Assembly (NCBI GenBank): GCA_964535315.1
Contig: CAZHTS010000031.1
Span: forward strand, 1-52,886
DNA from: CAZHTS01 sp964535315
Lineage (GTDB): Bacteria > Chloroflexota > Anaerolineae > Anaerolineales > Anaerolineaceae
Length of the DNA stretch: 52,886 nt
Reading direction: 5' to 3'
Part shown: piece by piece, positions 24,475 to 31,246 of the stretch
How positions within the stretch are numbered: position 1 is the first letter of the stretch
Layout of the letters: each line of letters opens with the position of its first letter
The notes under the pieces: generated by a model
What the model was told of the DNA's origin: nothing
Databases searched by the model: none
Seen by the model: the letters and a program-made list of their open reading frames with translations, nothing else
Position numbers and translations under genes: made by a program

Positions 24475-25260
24475 CTACGAGCAGCGGCCGTAGACGCGCT
24501 GGACGCGTTGGCGATAATCGTCGTAGCAGGCGTCAAAACGTTGGTGTGAGGCTTCTTCGCCGATGAAATAACTGCTGGTCAGCACGACGGGCGGCTGGCC
24601 CAGGGCGGTCAGGCGTTGGGCCACGGCGCATTTGAGCGCGTTGGTGACCGCCGCCGCACCGATGGTCGAGCCGGGGCCGACCGGGTCGTCCAGCCCGGCG
24701 ATGGTCACCAGGGCGTCGCCGGCCGGGGTGCAGTTGTCGATGACCACGTCGGCGATGTCGCTGAGCTTCTTGCCCGAAGTGTGCAGCGCCCTGGCTGCCA
24801 GGCAGTGTTCCAGCGAGACCACCGCAATCAACGGCAGGTTCATGCGCCGGGCCTCGAGGCCTACCTCGACCACCACCTGGTTGACGCCGCTGTTGGAGAA
24901 GATGAGAAAACAATCCGGGGTCTCGAAGACAAAATTGCGCAGGATGGTTTTGCCCAGGCCCTCGACGTGTTCGAGGAACATGGCCTGGCGCTGGCCGTTG
25001 GCCCCCACCACCGGGTTGTGATAGGTAAGCGACAGCTCGACGATGGGGTGAAAGCCCGGAAAGCTGCCGTGGCGCGGGAACATTTCTTCGACAAAGATGC
25101 GTGAGTGACCGGTGCCGAACAGGTGCACCAGGCCGCGGTTGGCGATGGCGCCGGCGCAGAGGTCGGCGGCGCGTTGGATGGCTTCTTGCTGGGTGGCTGC
25201 GATGCGTTCTAGAATCTGTTGGGCGGCCTTCAGGTATTGCGCACAGGCGTCGGCTGGCAT
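24475..25260 (-). CDS. SIS-domain sugar-phosphate binding protein (UPF0309-like)
   Basis: 261 residues; AGGAG 6 nt before the ATG. One sugar-isomerase (SIS) domain. Helices at 5-40 lead into LVHLFGTGHSRIFVEEM, the phosphosugar-binding loop, then FLIFSNSGVNQVVVEVG with the Ser/Asn-rich second loop, PLIAVVSLEH and the helical end. This arrangement fits the UPF0309-like SIS proteins, relatives of GmhA and MurQ, which bind or isomerise phosphorylated sugars. It is the last gene of a three-gene minus operon (UroD-like, GntR/UTRA, SIS). A ligand shared with the GntR effector domain is likely. The exact reaction is not known. Confidence 0.85.
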   Translation of the reverse strand: MPADACAQYLKAAQQILERIAATQQEAIQRAADLCAGAIANRGLVHLFGTGHSRIFVEEMFPRHGSFPGFHPIVELSLTYHNPVVGANGQRQAMFLEHVEGLGKTILRNFVFETPDCFLIFSNSGVNQVVVEVGLEARRMNLPLIAVVSLEHCLAARALHTSGKKLSDIADVVIDNCTPAGDALVTIAGLDDPVGPGSTIGAAAVTNALKCAVAQRLTALGQPPVVLTSSYFIGEEASHQRFDACYDDYRQRVQRVYGRCS

Positions 25261-25279
25261 TGCGGTTCTCCTGACGATG

Positions 25280-26053
25280 TCAATCGCATTCTTTGTATTG
25301 GTGGCGGGTCATGAATTCGTATTTGTCGGCGCGGTAATAGCTGATGGTGGCCTCGATCGGTTCGCCGTTTTCCAGGTAGGCGGCGGTCTTGACCAGCAGC
25401 AGCGGCGTGCCGGGCTGGGTCTGCAGCATGCGGGCGTGGATCTCGCTGGCGGCCACGGCGCTGACCACGTGGCTGATTTCGACGATCGGCAGGCGGTAGA
25501 CGGTCGAGAGGATGTTGTAGAGCGATTCCTGGTTGAAATCGTATTGTTCCAAACCGGGGCATTGCGTGGTAAGGATGGTGGTGGTCTGGAAGCCGATGGG
25601 CTGCTGGTCGCCGTAGCGCAGGCGGGTGAGGTGCAGGCAGGGGGCGCCGTTCTTGCGTTGCAGGGCGGCCGGGGCGGTCTCGTCGATCACGCCGCCGGTG
25701 AGCTTGAGGATCTTGGAGTGCGCCTGGATGCCCATCTCGGCCATTTGCTGGGTGAAACTGCGATCCAGGTAGAACTTCATCCGGTCGGACGGTTCGCGCA
25801 CAAAGGTGCCGCGCCCGGCGAAGCGCTCCAACAGGCCCTCATCCACCAGGCGGGCGATGGCCTGGCGCACGGTCTGGCGGCCGACGCCGTAGGCGCGGCA
25901 TAGTTCGATCTCGGCCGGGAGCATCTCGCCTGCCTTGATCTGCCCCGAGCGCAGCCGCTCGCGCAGCTGGGTGTAAACCTGATGGTAGAGCGGCACCGGC
26001 GAGTGCGGGTCGACCGGGGCGACGCCGAAATGAGTAAAGCGATCGTCTTCCAC
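25280..26053 (-). CDS. GntR-family regulator with UTRA ligand domain (HutC/FarR type)
   Basis: 257 residues from the GTG at 26053, chosen because AAGGAG lies 5 nt upstream and the previous gene stops 10 nt away. The DNA-binding wing (about 18-85) has VPLYHQVYTQLRERLRSGQ, LPAEIELCRAYGVGRQTVRQ and the wing FAGRGTFV. The UTRA domain (95-250) has LHLTRLRYGDQQPIGFQTT and the final IEATISYYRADKYEF, typical for binding a sugar phosphate or related effector. Between a UroD-like gene and a SIS gene, it probably represses its own operon, and perhaps the divergent dehydrogenase gene. A candidate operator with GTATA and TGTAC arms overlaps the -10 at about 27255-27269. Confidence 0.92.
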   Translation of the reverse strand: MEDDRFTHFGVAPVDPHSPVPLYHQVYTQLRERLRSGQIKAGEMLPAEIELCRAYGVGRQTVRQAIARLVDEGLLERFAGRGTFVREPSDRMKFYLDRSFTQQMAEMGIQAHSKILKLTGGVIDETAPAALQRKNGAPCLHLTRLRYGDQQPIGFQTTTILTTQCPGLEQYDFNQESLYNILSTVYRLPIVEISHVVSAVAASEIHARMLQTQPGTPLLLVKTAAYLENGEPIEATISYYRADKYEFMTRHQYKECD

Positions 26054-26063
26054 GTGGGCTCCT

Positions 26064-27221
26064 TCAGCTGAGGTTGATCGGGTAGACGCCGAGTTGCTGC
26101 GCCGTTTGATAGAGGGTGAGGATGTTTTCGGCCGGGACGTCGGCCTGGATGTGGTTGGCGGGGGCCAGGATGTAGCCGCCGCCGGGGGCAAGCTGGGCGA
26201 TACGGCGGCGTGTCTCGGCGATCACATCGGCGGCGCTGCCGGGCAGGGCGTGTGAGATGTCGATCCCGCCCAGAAAGGCCACCTGCCGGCCGTACGTGGC
26301 TTTGATGGCGGCCAGGTCGTTGGCGGGCAGTGGTTCGAGCGGGTGGAGCACGTCGATGCCGGTGGCAATCAGGTCGGGGATGAGTTTTTGAATGGCGCCG
26401 TCGCTGTGCAGCATGACCTTGATCCCCGGGCGGCAGGTCTTGATGGTCTGCACCAGGCGGGCGACCGCCGGCTGGATGAACTGGCGGAACATGCGCGGCG
26501 AGAGGATCAGGTTGGTATTGCCGGCGTAATCGTCGCCGGGCAGTTCGATCATGTCGACGTTGTCGCCGCACGCCTCGAGATAGCGGATGGACAGGGCGCA
26601 AAAGGTAGCGGTGATGCGCTCGATCAGGGTGTGGGCCAGCTCGGGATTGTCGGTCATGTCGAAGATGAATTTCTCTGTGCCGCGCAGATCGCAGGCGGTT
26701 TGGAACGGGCCGTGTGAGACGACCATGCGCGCCACGACGTAGGCGGAGGTGGCGGCGCGCAGGTGTTCGGCGCGGGCGCGCACACCGGCAAACCATTTGG
26801 GATCGTCCGGGTCGGGCCAGTGAACGCGTTCGTCGATCTGAGCGGCGTGGGTGATGTCGGTCAACAGCCCTGCGGCGGTGTAGTAATACGGGTAAGCGCG
26901 TTTCCAGGTCTGGCCGAAGGCGTCCAGAAAGGTGTCGGGGTCGGCGGTGGCCTGGCTGGGGCTGGTGGGTGAGAGGGTGGGGTATACGTAGCGCAGGTCC
27001 GTGCCGAGGCGGTCGAGGACGCGGTCGTCGATATAAGAGATGGTGTGGCCGCTGCGGAAGGGCGGCACCGGCTGGCCGAGGTCAAAGCGTTCGAGCAACC
27101 TGAAATAGACCTCGTCGACGATCCCGTAAGGGCCGCCCCATAGGGCGGTGGGGAGCCGGTCGGGTTCCTCAAAGTTGAGGGCTGTTTGCACACGTTGGCG
27201 CGACGTCATGGTTGCGGGCAT
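26064..27221 (-). CDS. Uroporphyrinogen-decarboxylase-family protein
   Basis: 385 residues of the URO-D/MtaA-like TIM barrel. Recognisable parts: TSRQRVQTALNFEEPDRLP at the start (typical of family members that are not HemE), VVSHGPFQTACDLRGTEKF, and toward the end KVMLHSDGAIQKLIPDLIATGIDVLHPLEP, FLGGIDISHALPG and YILAPANHIQADVP. The conserved arginines of true HemE are not evident, and no tetrapyrrole gene is near. The family also contains corrinoid-linked methyltransferases, but no corrinoid protein is encoded here. Many such proteins sit in sugar-utilisation clusters of Chloroflexota and Planctomycetota with unknown function. First gene of its operon, with its own promoter at 27292-27263. 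Confidence 0.85.
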   Translation of the reverse strand: MPATMTSRQRVQTALNFEEPDRLPTALWGGPYGIVDEVYFRLLERFDLGQPVPPFRSGHTISYIDDRVLDRLGTDLRYVYPTLSPTSPSQATADPDTFLDAFGQTWKRAYPYYYTAAGLLTDITHAAQIDERVHWPDPDDPKWFAGVRARAEHLRAATSAYVVARMVVSHGPFQTACDLRGTEKFIFDMTDNPELAHTLIERITATFCALSIRYLEACGDNVDMIELPGDDYAGNTNLILSPRMFRQFIQPAVARLVQTIKTCRPGIKVMLHSDGAIQKLIPDLIATGIDVLHPLEPLPANDLAAIKATYGRQVAFLGGIDISHALPGSAADVIAETRRRIAQLAPGGGYILAPANHIQADVPAENILTLYQTAQQLGVYPINLS

Positions 27222-27262
27222 TGTTCTTCACCTGTTGTTAAAATCCGATTGATCGTACATTT

Positions 27263-27292
27263 ATTATACCGCCAAACCTTTTTAGCGGTCAA
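27263..27292 (-). promoter_or_regulatory. Promoter of the UroD-GntR-SIS operon
   Basis: Minus strand: TTGACC (27292-27287), 18-nt spacer, TATAAT (27268-27263). The leader to the ATG at 27221 is about 35 nt. Imperfect arms GTATA and TGTAC flank and overlap the -10, a possible site for the GntR/UTRA regulator. Confidence 0.75.
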
Positions 27293-27343
27293 CGGCAAGA
27301 TTTTTGGGTTACAAAAGCTGATTTTGGGGGTGAGATGCGATTA

Positions 27344-27372
27344 TTGACAAGTTTCGCCGCCTTCTGTATAAT
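27344..27372 (+). promoter_or_regulatory. Consensus promoter of the first Gfo/Idh/MocA gene
   Basis: TTGACA (27344-27349), 17-nt spacer, TATAAT (27367-27372): perfect sigma-70 consensus with optimal spacing. It is back-to-back with the UroD operon promoter, the two -35 elements being about 50 bp apart. A promoter this strong is normally held down by a repressor. Confidence 0.88.
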
Positions 27373-27435
27373 CAAATGTGCGAACATTCGCAATTATTCC
27401 ATCCCCCTTTCCAAAATCCATCCAAGGAGAAGCGT

Positions 27436-28629
27436 ATGCGCAAGATTAGTATGCTGGGCACCGGTCTGATCGGCTCGTTTTATACGGGCACGCTGCTGGG
27501 AATGCGCAGCCGGGACGAGATTAAGATGGTGTGCGCCGCCACCCAGGCCGAGGCCGAGACGTTCGCCGCCCAATGGGGTATCCCGCGCTGGACGACCAGC
27601 ATCGCCGAGGCGATCAACGACGCCGAGACCGATCTGGTGGTCGTCGGGCTGCCCAATTATCTGCACAAGGAGGCGATTCTGGCGGCGGCGGCGGCGGGTA
27701 AGGCGGTGTTGTGCACCAAACCGCTGGGCCGCAATGCCGCCGAGGCGCTCGAGATGCTGGCGGCGGTCGAGAAGGCGGGCGTCTTTGCCGGCTATCTGGA
27801 AGACCTGGTTTACACTCCCAAGACGCTCAAGGCGCTGGCCTCGGTGCGCAACGGGGCGCTGGGGCGGGTGCTGTGGGCTCGTTCGCGCGAGACGCACCCC
27901 GGCCCGCACAGCGACTGGTTCTGGAATAAGAAGCTTTCGGGCGGCGGGGCGATCGTCGATATGGGCTGTCATTGCATCGAGATCAATCGCAACTTCATCG
28001 GCAAGGACGTGCGCCCGGTGGAGGCGATGTGTTGGGCGGATACCCAGGTGCACCCCATCGAGGCCGAAGACAGCGCCGTCGGGCTGGTGCGCTATGAAAA
28101 TGGCGCCGTGGGGCAGTTCGAAGTGAGCTGGACGTTCCGCGGCGGCATGGATTTGCGCGACGAGGTTTCGGGCACCGAGGGCACCATCTGGCTCAATCAC
28201 TGGCTGCGCACCGGCTTTGAGATGTTCACCGCGGTGGGCGAGGGCGGTTACGTAGCCGAAAAGGCGGAAAGCGATAAGGGCTGGCTCTTCCCGGTCGGCG
28301 ACGAGGTGCACGCTCTGGGTTACGCCCACATGTTCAAGGACATGCTGGACGCCCTGGACGGCGGCGCTCAACCGATGGAGACCTTCTACGATGGTTACGT
28401 GGTCAACGCCATTATGGACGCCTGCTATCGCTCGGCCGAGAGCAAGAAGTGGGAGGCGATCAACCTGGAAGTGTGGCGCGGCGCGGCCGCCGGCGGCGAA
28501 GAAAAGCACGCCCGCGAATACAATCAGGATTTCCTGTTGATCAAAGAAGAAAAAATGCCGGACGGCAAGACCAAACTGATCCTCAAGCACAAGCAGACCG
28601 GCGAGATTTTGCAGCAGATCAAAGAGTAG
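27436..28629 (+). CDS. Gfo/Idh/MocA-family oxidoreductase (first of three)
   Basis: 397 residues from the ATG at 27436 (AAGGAG upstream). The Rossmann NAD(P)-binding part has ISMLGTGLIGSFYTG. The usual EKP motif appears as TKP (VLCTKPLGRN), keeping the catalytic Lys. The C-terminal alpha/beta domain has GGGAIVDMGCHCIEINR, with the Asp and His expected to act on a sugar hydroxyl, and ETFYDGYVVNAIMDACYRSA. An unusual 50-residue basic/acidic tail follows (about 350-397). These enzymes oxidise sugars, inositols or their derivatives. It is divergent from the UroD operon and convergent with the deoR gene, so it is probably expressed alone. Confidence 0.92.
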   Translation: MRKISMLGTGLIGSFYTGTLLGMRSRDEIKMVCAATQAEAETFAAQWGIPRWTTSIAEAINDAETDLVVVGLPNYLHKEAILAAAAAGKAVLCTKPLGRNAAEALEMLAAVEKAGVFAGYLEDLVYTPKTLKALASVRNGALGRVLWARSRETHPGPHSDWFWNKKLSGGGAIVDMGCHCIEINRNFIGKDVRPVEAMCWADTQVHPIEAEDSAVGLVRYENGAVGQFEVSWTFRGGMDLRDEVSGTEGTIWLNHWLRTGFEMFTAVGEGGYVAEKAESDKGWLFPVGDEVHALGYAHMFKDMLDALDGGAQPMETFYDGYVVNAIMDACYRSAESKKWEAINLEVWRGAAAGGEEKHAREYNQDFLLIKEEKMPDGKTKLILKHKQTGEILQQIKE

Positions 28630-28699
28630 TCGCAAACGGGTGTTTTTGGTACCTTAAGAACTGCATAGCTGCGAATACGATGGGATGGCCTTACGCCGT

Positions 28700-29470
28700 T
28701 CAGTCTGCGATGCGCACGTCCAGGCCGCGCTGGCGCAATGCGGCGACCAGCCCGGCCGGGGCGGCGCTGTCGGTGACCAGGATGTCGACTTCTTCCAACG
28801 GCAGGGCCTGCATCAACGAGCGCACGCCAAATTTGCTCGAGTCAAGCATCAGGATGGTCGTCTCGGCCATGCGTTTCATGGCTGCCTTCAGGTTGAGGTA
28901 CAGCGGGCTGGGGTCGGTGAAGCCGTCTTCGAGGGTCACGCCCTGGGCGCCGAGGAAAGCCTTCTTGACCCGGAATTTGGCGAAGAATTCTTCGGCCTGC
29001 GGGCCGGTGAATGCCCCCGCTTCGATCAGGATTCCGCCGCTGCAAATCAGGGTGATGTTGTGCAGGGCGGCGAAGGCCATCCCGGTCGTAAACAGGCCGT
29101 TGGTCAGTACGGTCAGGTTGGCCTGCGTCAGGAAAGGCACCATGCTGCTGGCGGTTGTGCCGGCTTCGATGGTCAGGTAATCGCCGTCTTCCACCAGGTG
29201 CTGGGCGGCGTAGCGCCCGATCTTGCCTTTGACCTCATCGATTGGGCGCAGGATGGGCTGAATGCCCGCCGGGGCGCCGGCGGCGCCGGGGGGGGGCAGG
29301 GTTGCCCCACCGCGCACGCGCTGCACCAGCCCCTGCGTTTCCAGCGCCTCGAGGTCGCGCCAGATGGTCATGTACGAGGTGTCCAGACGCTGGCTGAGGT
29401 CGGCGATAGTGGCCAGTTTTTCTTGAAGCAGGATATCCAGAATTTGAGCGTGCCGCTTTTCTCTGTGCAT
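28700..29470 (-). CDS. DeoR-family transcriptional regulator
   Basis: 256 residues; GAGGT 8 nt before the ATG at 29470. The N-terminal helix-turn-helix (1-60) has the family pattern RHAQILDILLQEKLATIADL, LDTSYMTIWRDLEAL and the wing VQRVRGGATL. The DeoRC sensor domain (80-240) has DYLTIEAGTTASSMVPFL, LTVLTNGLFTTG and LMLDSSKFG, which bind a phosphorylated sugar intermediate. It is divergent from the ROK regulator gene, across a region rich in TTGT/ACAA-type half-sites. It probably senses a phosphosugar made by this cluster and may repress either side of the shared intergenic region. Confidence 0.93.
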   Translation of the reverse strand: MHREKRHAQILDILLQEKLATIADLSQRLDTSYMTIWRDLEALETQGLVQRVRGGATLPPPGAAGAPAGIQPILRPIDEVKGKIGRYAAQHLVEDGDYLTIEAGTTASSMVPFLTQANLTVLTNGLFTTGMAFAALHNITLICSGGILIEAGAFTGPQAEEFFAKFRVKKAFLGAQGVTLEDGFTDPSPLYLNLKAAMKRMAETTILMLDSSKFGVRSLMQALPLEEVDILVTDSAAPAGLVAALRQRGLDVRIAD

Positions 29471-29568
29471 GGCGATTACCTCGTGAGTGTAGATAGGGTT
29501 TATCTTATCAAACTTAACATATTATAACATTTTTGTGTTGTAAAAAGTTGTATTATGTTGAATTTGGC

Positions 29569-29597
29569 TTGACTCTGATCAGGAAATGTTTTATACT
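29569..29597 (+). promoter_or_regulatory. Distal promoter upstream of the ROK repressor gene
   Basis: TTGACT (29569-29574), 17-nt spacer, TATACT (29592-29597). Five of six bases match consensus in each hexamer. It lies about 230 nt from the ROK start codon. Confidence 0.7.
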
Positions 29598-29710
29598 GAA
29601 CAAACAACACCTCTTGCGTTTGCTTTCGGGCCGGTCTGACCGGTAATTGTACCCCCGTTGACGTGGCGCTGGCTGGCGGCGCGCCCCGAATTCTTGCTGC
29701 GCATTATGGC

Positions 29711-29739
29711 GAACTTATTTTATAAAATAAAATAAGTTC
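29711..29739. promoter_or_regulatory. 13-bp perfect inverted repeat, likely ROK operator
   Basis: GAACTTATTTTAT (29711-29723) and its exact reverse complement (29727-29739) are separated by AAA. The TTATTTT...AAAATAA core resembles the operators of NagC/Mlc-type ROK repressors. It is placed between the two plus-strand promoters, about 25 bp before the proximal -35. The RNA could also fold, but a GC-free stem flanked by A-rich DNA looks more like a protein site. Confidence 0.7.
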
Positions 29740-29764
29740 TAATCAAAAAAGCGGAATTACGTCA

Positions 29765-29793
29765 TTGACTTTACTAATCTGGCGTGCTACAGT
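29765..29793 (+). promoter_or_regulatory. Proximal promoter of the ROK repressor gene
   Basis: TTGACT (29765-29770), 17-nt spacer, TACAGT (29788-29793). The start point would be near 29800, giving a leader of about 28 nt. It is weaker than the distal promoter at the -10. Confidence 0.55.
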
Positions 29794-29827
29794 GATACCA
29801 TACTCCCTGTCTCGGATGTGAACCTTT

Positions 29828-31087
29828 ATGCCCGCTAAACCGGTTGACCCAACCTCTGTAAAGACGCAGGCCCCGTTCGTAATCCGCTATCCGGAGGCGC
29901 AAATCATTCGTGCTTTGCGCAAACACGGCCAGATTTCGCGCACGGACATCGCTCAGGTGACCGGCTGGTCGCGCGCCAAGATTGGCGCCGAGGTGGATGA
30001 ATTGATCCGCAAAGGCTTCTTGAAAGAGGTCGGGGTGGGCAATTCGGAAGGCGGGCGCCGGCCGCGTTTGTTGAGCATCAACGATCGCCTCGGCTACATC
30101 CTGGGTGTAGACATCGGCGCCACCAGCGTCGATGTGGCCCTGACGGACGCCTGCGGGCAGGTGCTGCAACGCGCCGCCGAACCCGCCGACGTGCGCAACT
30201 CGCCCGAGCAGGTACTGGGGCGCTGTGTGGCCCTGGCGCTGGGGCTGCTCGACCGGCAGAAGGCGCAGGCCGGGCAGGTGTTGGGCATTGGCGTGGGGGT
30301 CCCCGGCCCGGTGGATTTTGCACATGGTGTGCTGGTGGCCCCGCCGTTGATGCCTGAATGGGAAGGTTACCCGATCGGCGAGTTCTTTGCCGGTACGTTT
30401 CCGACGGCTTTCGTTCTGGTGGATAACGACGTCAACATCATGGCCCTGGGTGAACTGCGCGCCGGGCGCGGCATCGGTCTGGATCATTTCATCTTTGTCA
30501 AAATCGGCACCGGGATCGGCGCCGGGATCGTCTCGGGCGGGCGGGTGCACCGCGGTTTCAACGGCTGCGCCGGCGATATCGGCCACATTTGCGTCGATAA
30601 GCAGGGCCCGGTCTGCCGTTGCAGCAACCGCGGCTGCCTGGAAGCGATGGCCGCCGGGCCGGCCATCGCCGCACGGGCGACGGAAGCCGCGCAGCACAAC
30701 ACCAGCCCCGTGCTTGCCCGGCGCTACGAGGCCAACGGCGGCTGGCTCTCGCCGGAGGATGTCGGGGCGGCGCTGCGCGAGGGCGACCCGGTGGCGCTCG
30801 AGATCATTCAAAACAGCGGTCGCCTGATCGGCGAGGTGCTCGCCAGCCTGATCAATTTCTTTAACCCCAGCCACATCTTCATCGGCGGCGGGGTGACCTC
30901 ACTGGGCAACCAACTGCTTGCCTCGATGCGCCAGACGGTGTTGGGCCGTTCCACCCCGCTGGCCACCCGTCACCTGATGATCGATTATTCGGTGATGGGC
31001 GCCGAAGCAGGGATCACCGGGGCGGTTTGCCTGGCTCTGGATCATCTGTTTATTTGGGAAGATGCCTGTATCGAGCTTTCCGTTTAG
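29828..31087 (+). CDS. ROK-family transcriptional repressor (NagC/XylR type)
   Basis: 419 residues. An N-terminal winged helix (about 20-80: IRALRKHGQISRTDIAQV, WSRAKIGAEVDELIRKG) is fused to a ROK sugar-binding domain (90-405). The ROK part has GVDIGATSVDVAL, the sugar-binding loop VDNDVNIMALGE, GTGIGAGIVSGG and the zinc motif VCRCSNRGCLE, in which the first position is slightly changed from CxCGxxGCxE. ROK repressors release DNA when they bind a free or phosphorylated sugar. No clear Shine-Dalgarno precedes the ATG. The inverted repeat upstream is the probable operator. The transport operon starts 159 nt further on and may be read through from this gene. Confidence 0.92.
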   Translation: MPAKPVDPTSVKTQAPFVIRYPEAQIIRALRKHGQISRTDIAQVTGWSRAKIGAEVDELIRKGFLKEVGVGNSEGGRRPRLLSINDRLGYILGVDIGATSVDVALTDACGQVLQRAAEPADVRNSPEQVLGRCVALALGLLDRQKAQAGQVLGIGVGVPGPVDFAHGVLVAPPLMPEWEGYPIGEFFAGTFPTAFVLVDNDVNIMALGELRAGRGIGLDHFIFVKIGTGIGAGIVSGGRVHRGFNGCAGDIGHICVDKQGPVCRCSNRGCLEAMAAGPAIAARATEAAQHNTSPVLARRYEANGGWLSPEDVGAALREGDPVALEIIQNSGRLIGEVLASLINFFNPSHIFIGGGVTSLGNQLLASMRQTVLGRSTPLATRHLMIDYSVMGAEAGITGAVCLALDHLFIWEDACIELSV

Positions 31088-31246
31088 CTCTATCCCGTCT
31101 GTCTCTGGCCTGGTCGGGTAGACGACCGGCAGCATGTGAAAGGAGGTGAGAGTAGAGAGAGGAGCGCTTGTGTTCTTTTGGGATGTCTGCACGCCCATGC
31201 GTTCAGATGTTAAATTCTTTTCAACCAATTTCTGGAGGAAAAAGGA
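31088..31246 (+). other. Leader region before the binding-protein gene
   Basis: No gene recognised. It holds a 5-bp hairpin GGTCG/CGACC (31112-31127), an isolated full Shine-Dalgarno AAAGGAGGTGAG (31139-31150) with no start codon in position, and then GGAGGAAAAAGG before the binding-protein ATG. No convincing promoter was found, so transcription may come from the ROK promoter. Confidence 0.4.

Larger units (their letters stand above)
29471..29827. other. 357-nt regulatory intergenic region between deoR-type and ROK regulators
   Basis: No gene recognised. From left to right: an AT-rich part (29505-29560) with repeated TTGT/ACAA and TAACAT half-sites, including a minus-strand TATAAT (29526-29521) for deoR; a plus promoter (29569-29597); a 13-bp GC-rich palindrome CCGGTCTGACCGG (29631-29643); a 29-bp inverted repeat (29711-29739); and a second plus promoter (29765-29793). 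If the first plus promoter is used, the ROK mRNA has a leader of about 220 nt containing the inverted repeat. Confidence 0.6.

Noticed and set aside
27394..28635. Minus-strand frame of 413 codons over the first Gfo/Idh/MocA gene
   Set aside because: Antisense shadow. The sense strand has a consensus promoter, ribosome-binding site and full family motifs.
29705..29734. Nine-codon ATG frame inside the inverted repeat upstream of the ROK gene
   Set aside because: No ribosome-binding site; it arises from the AT-rich repeat.
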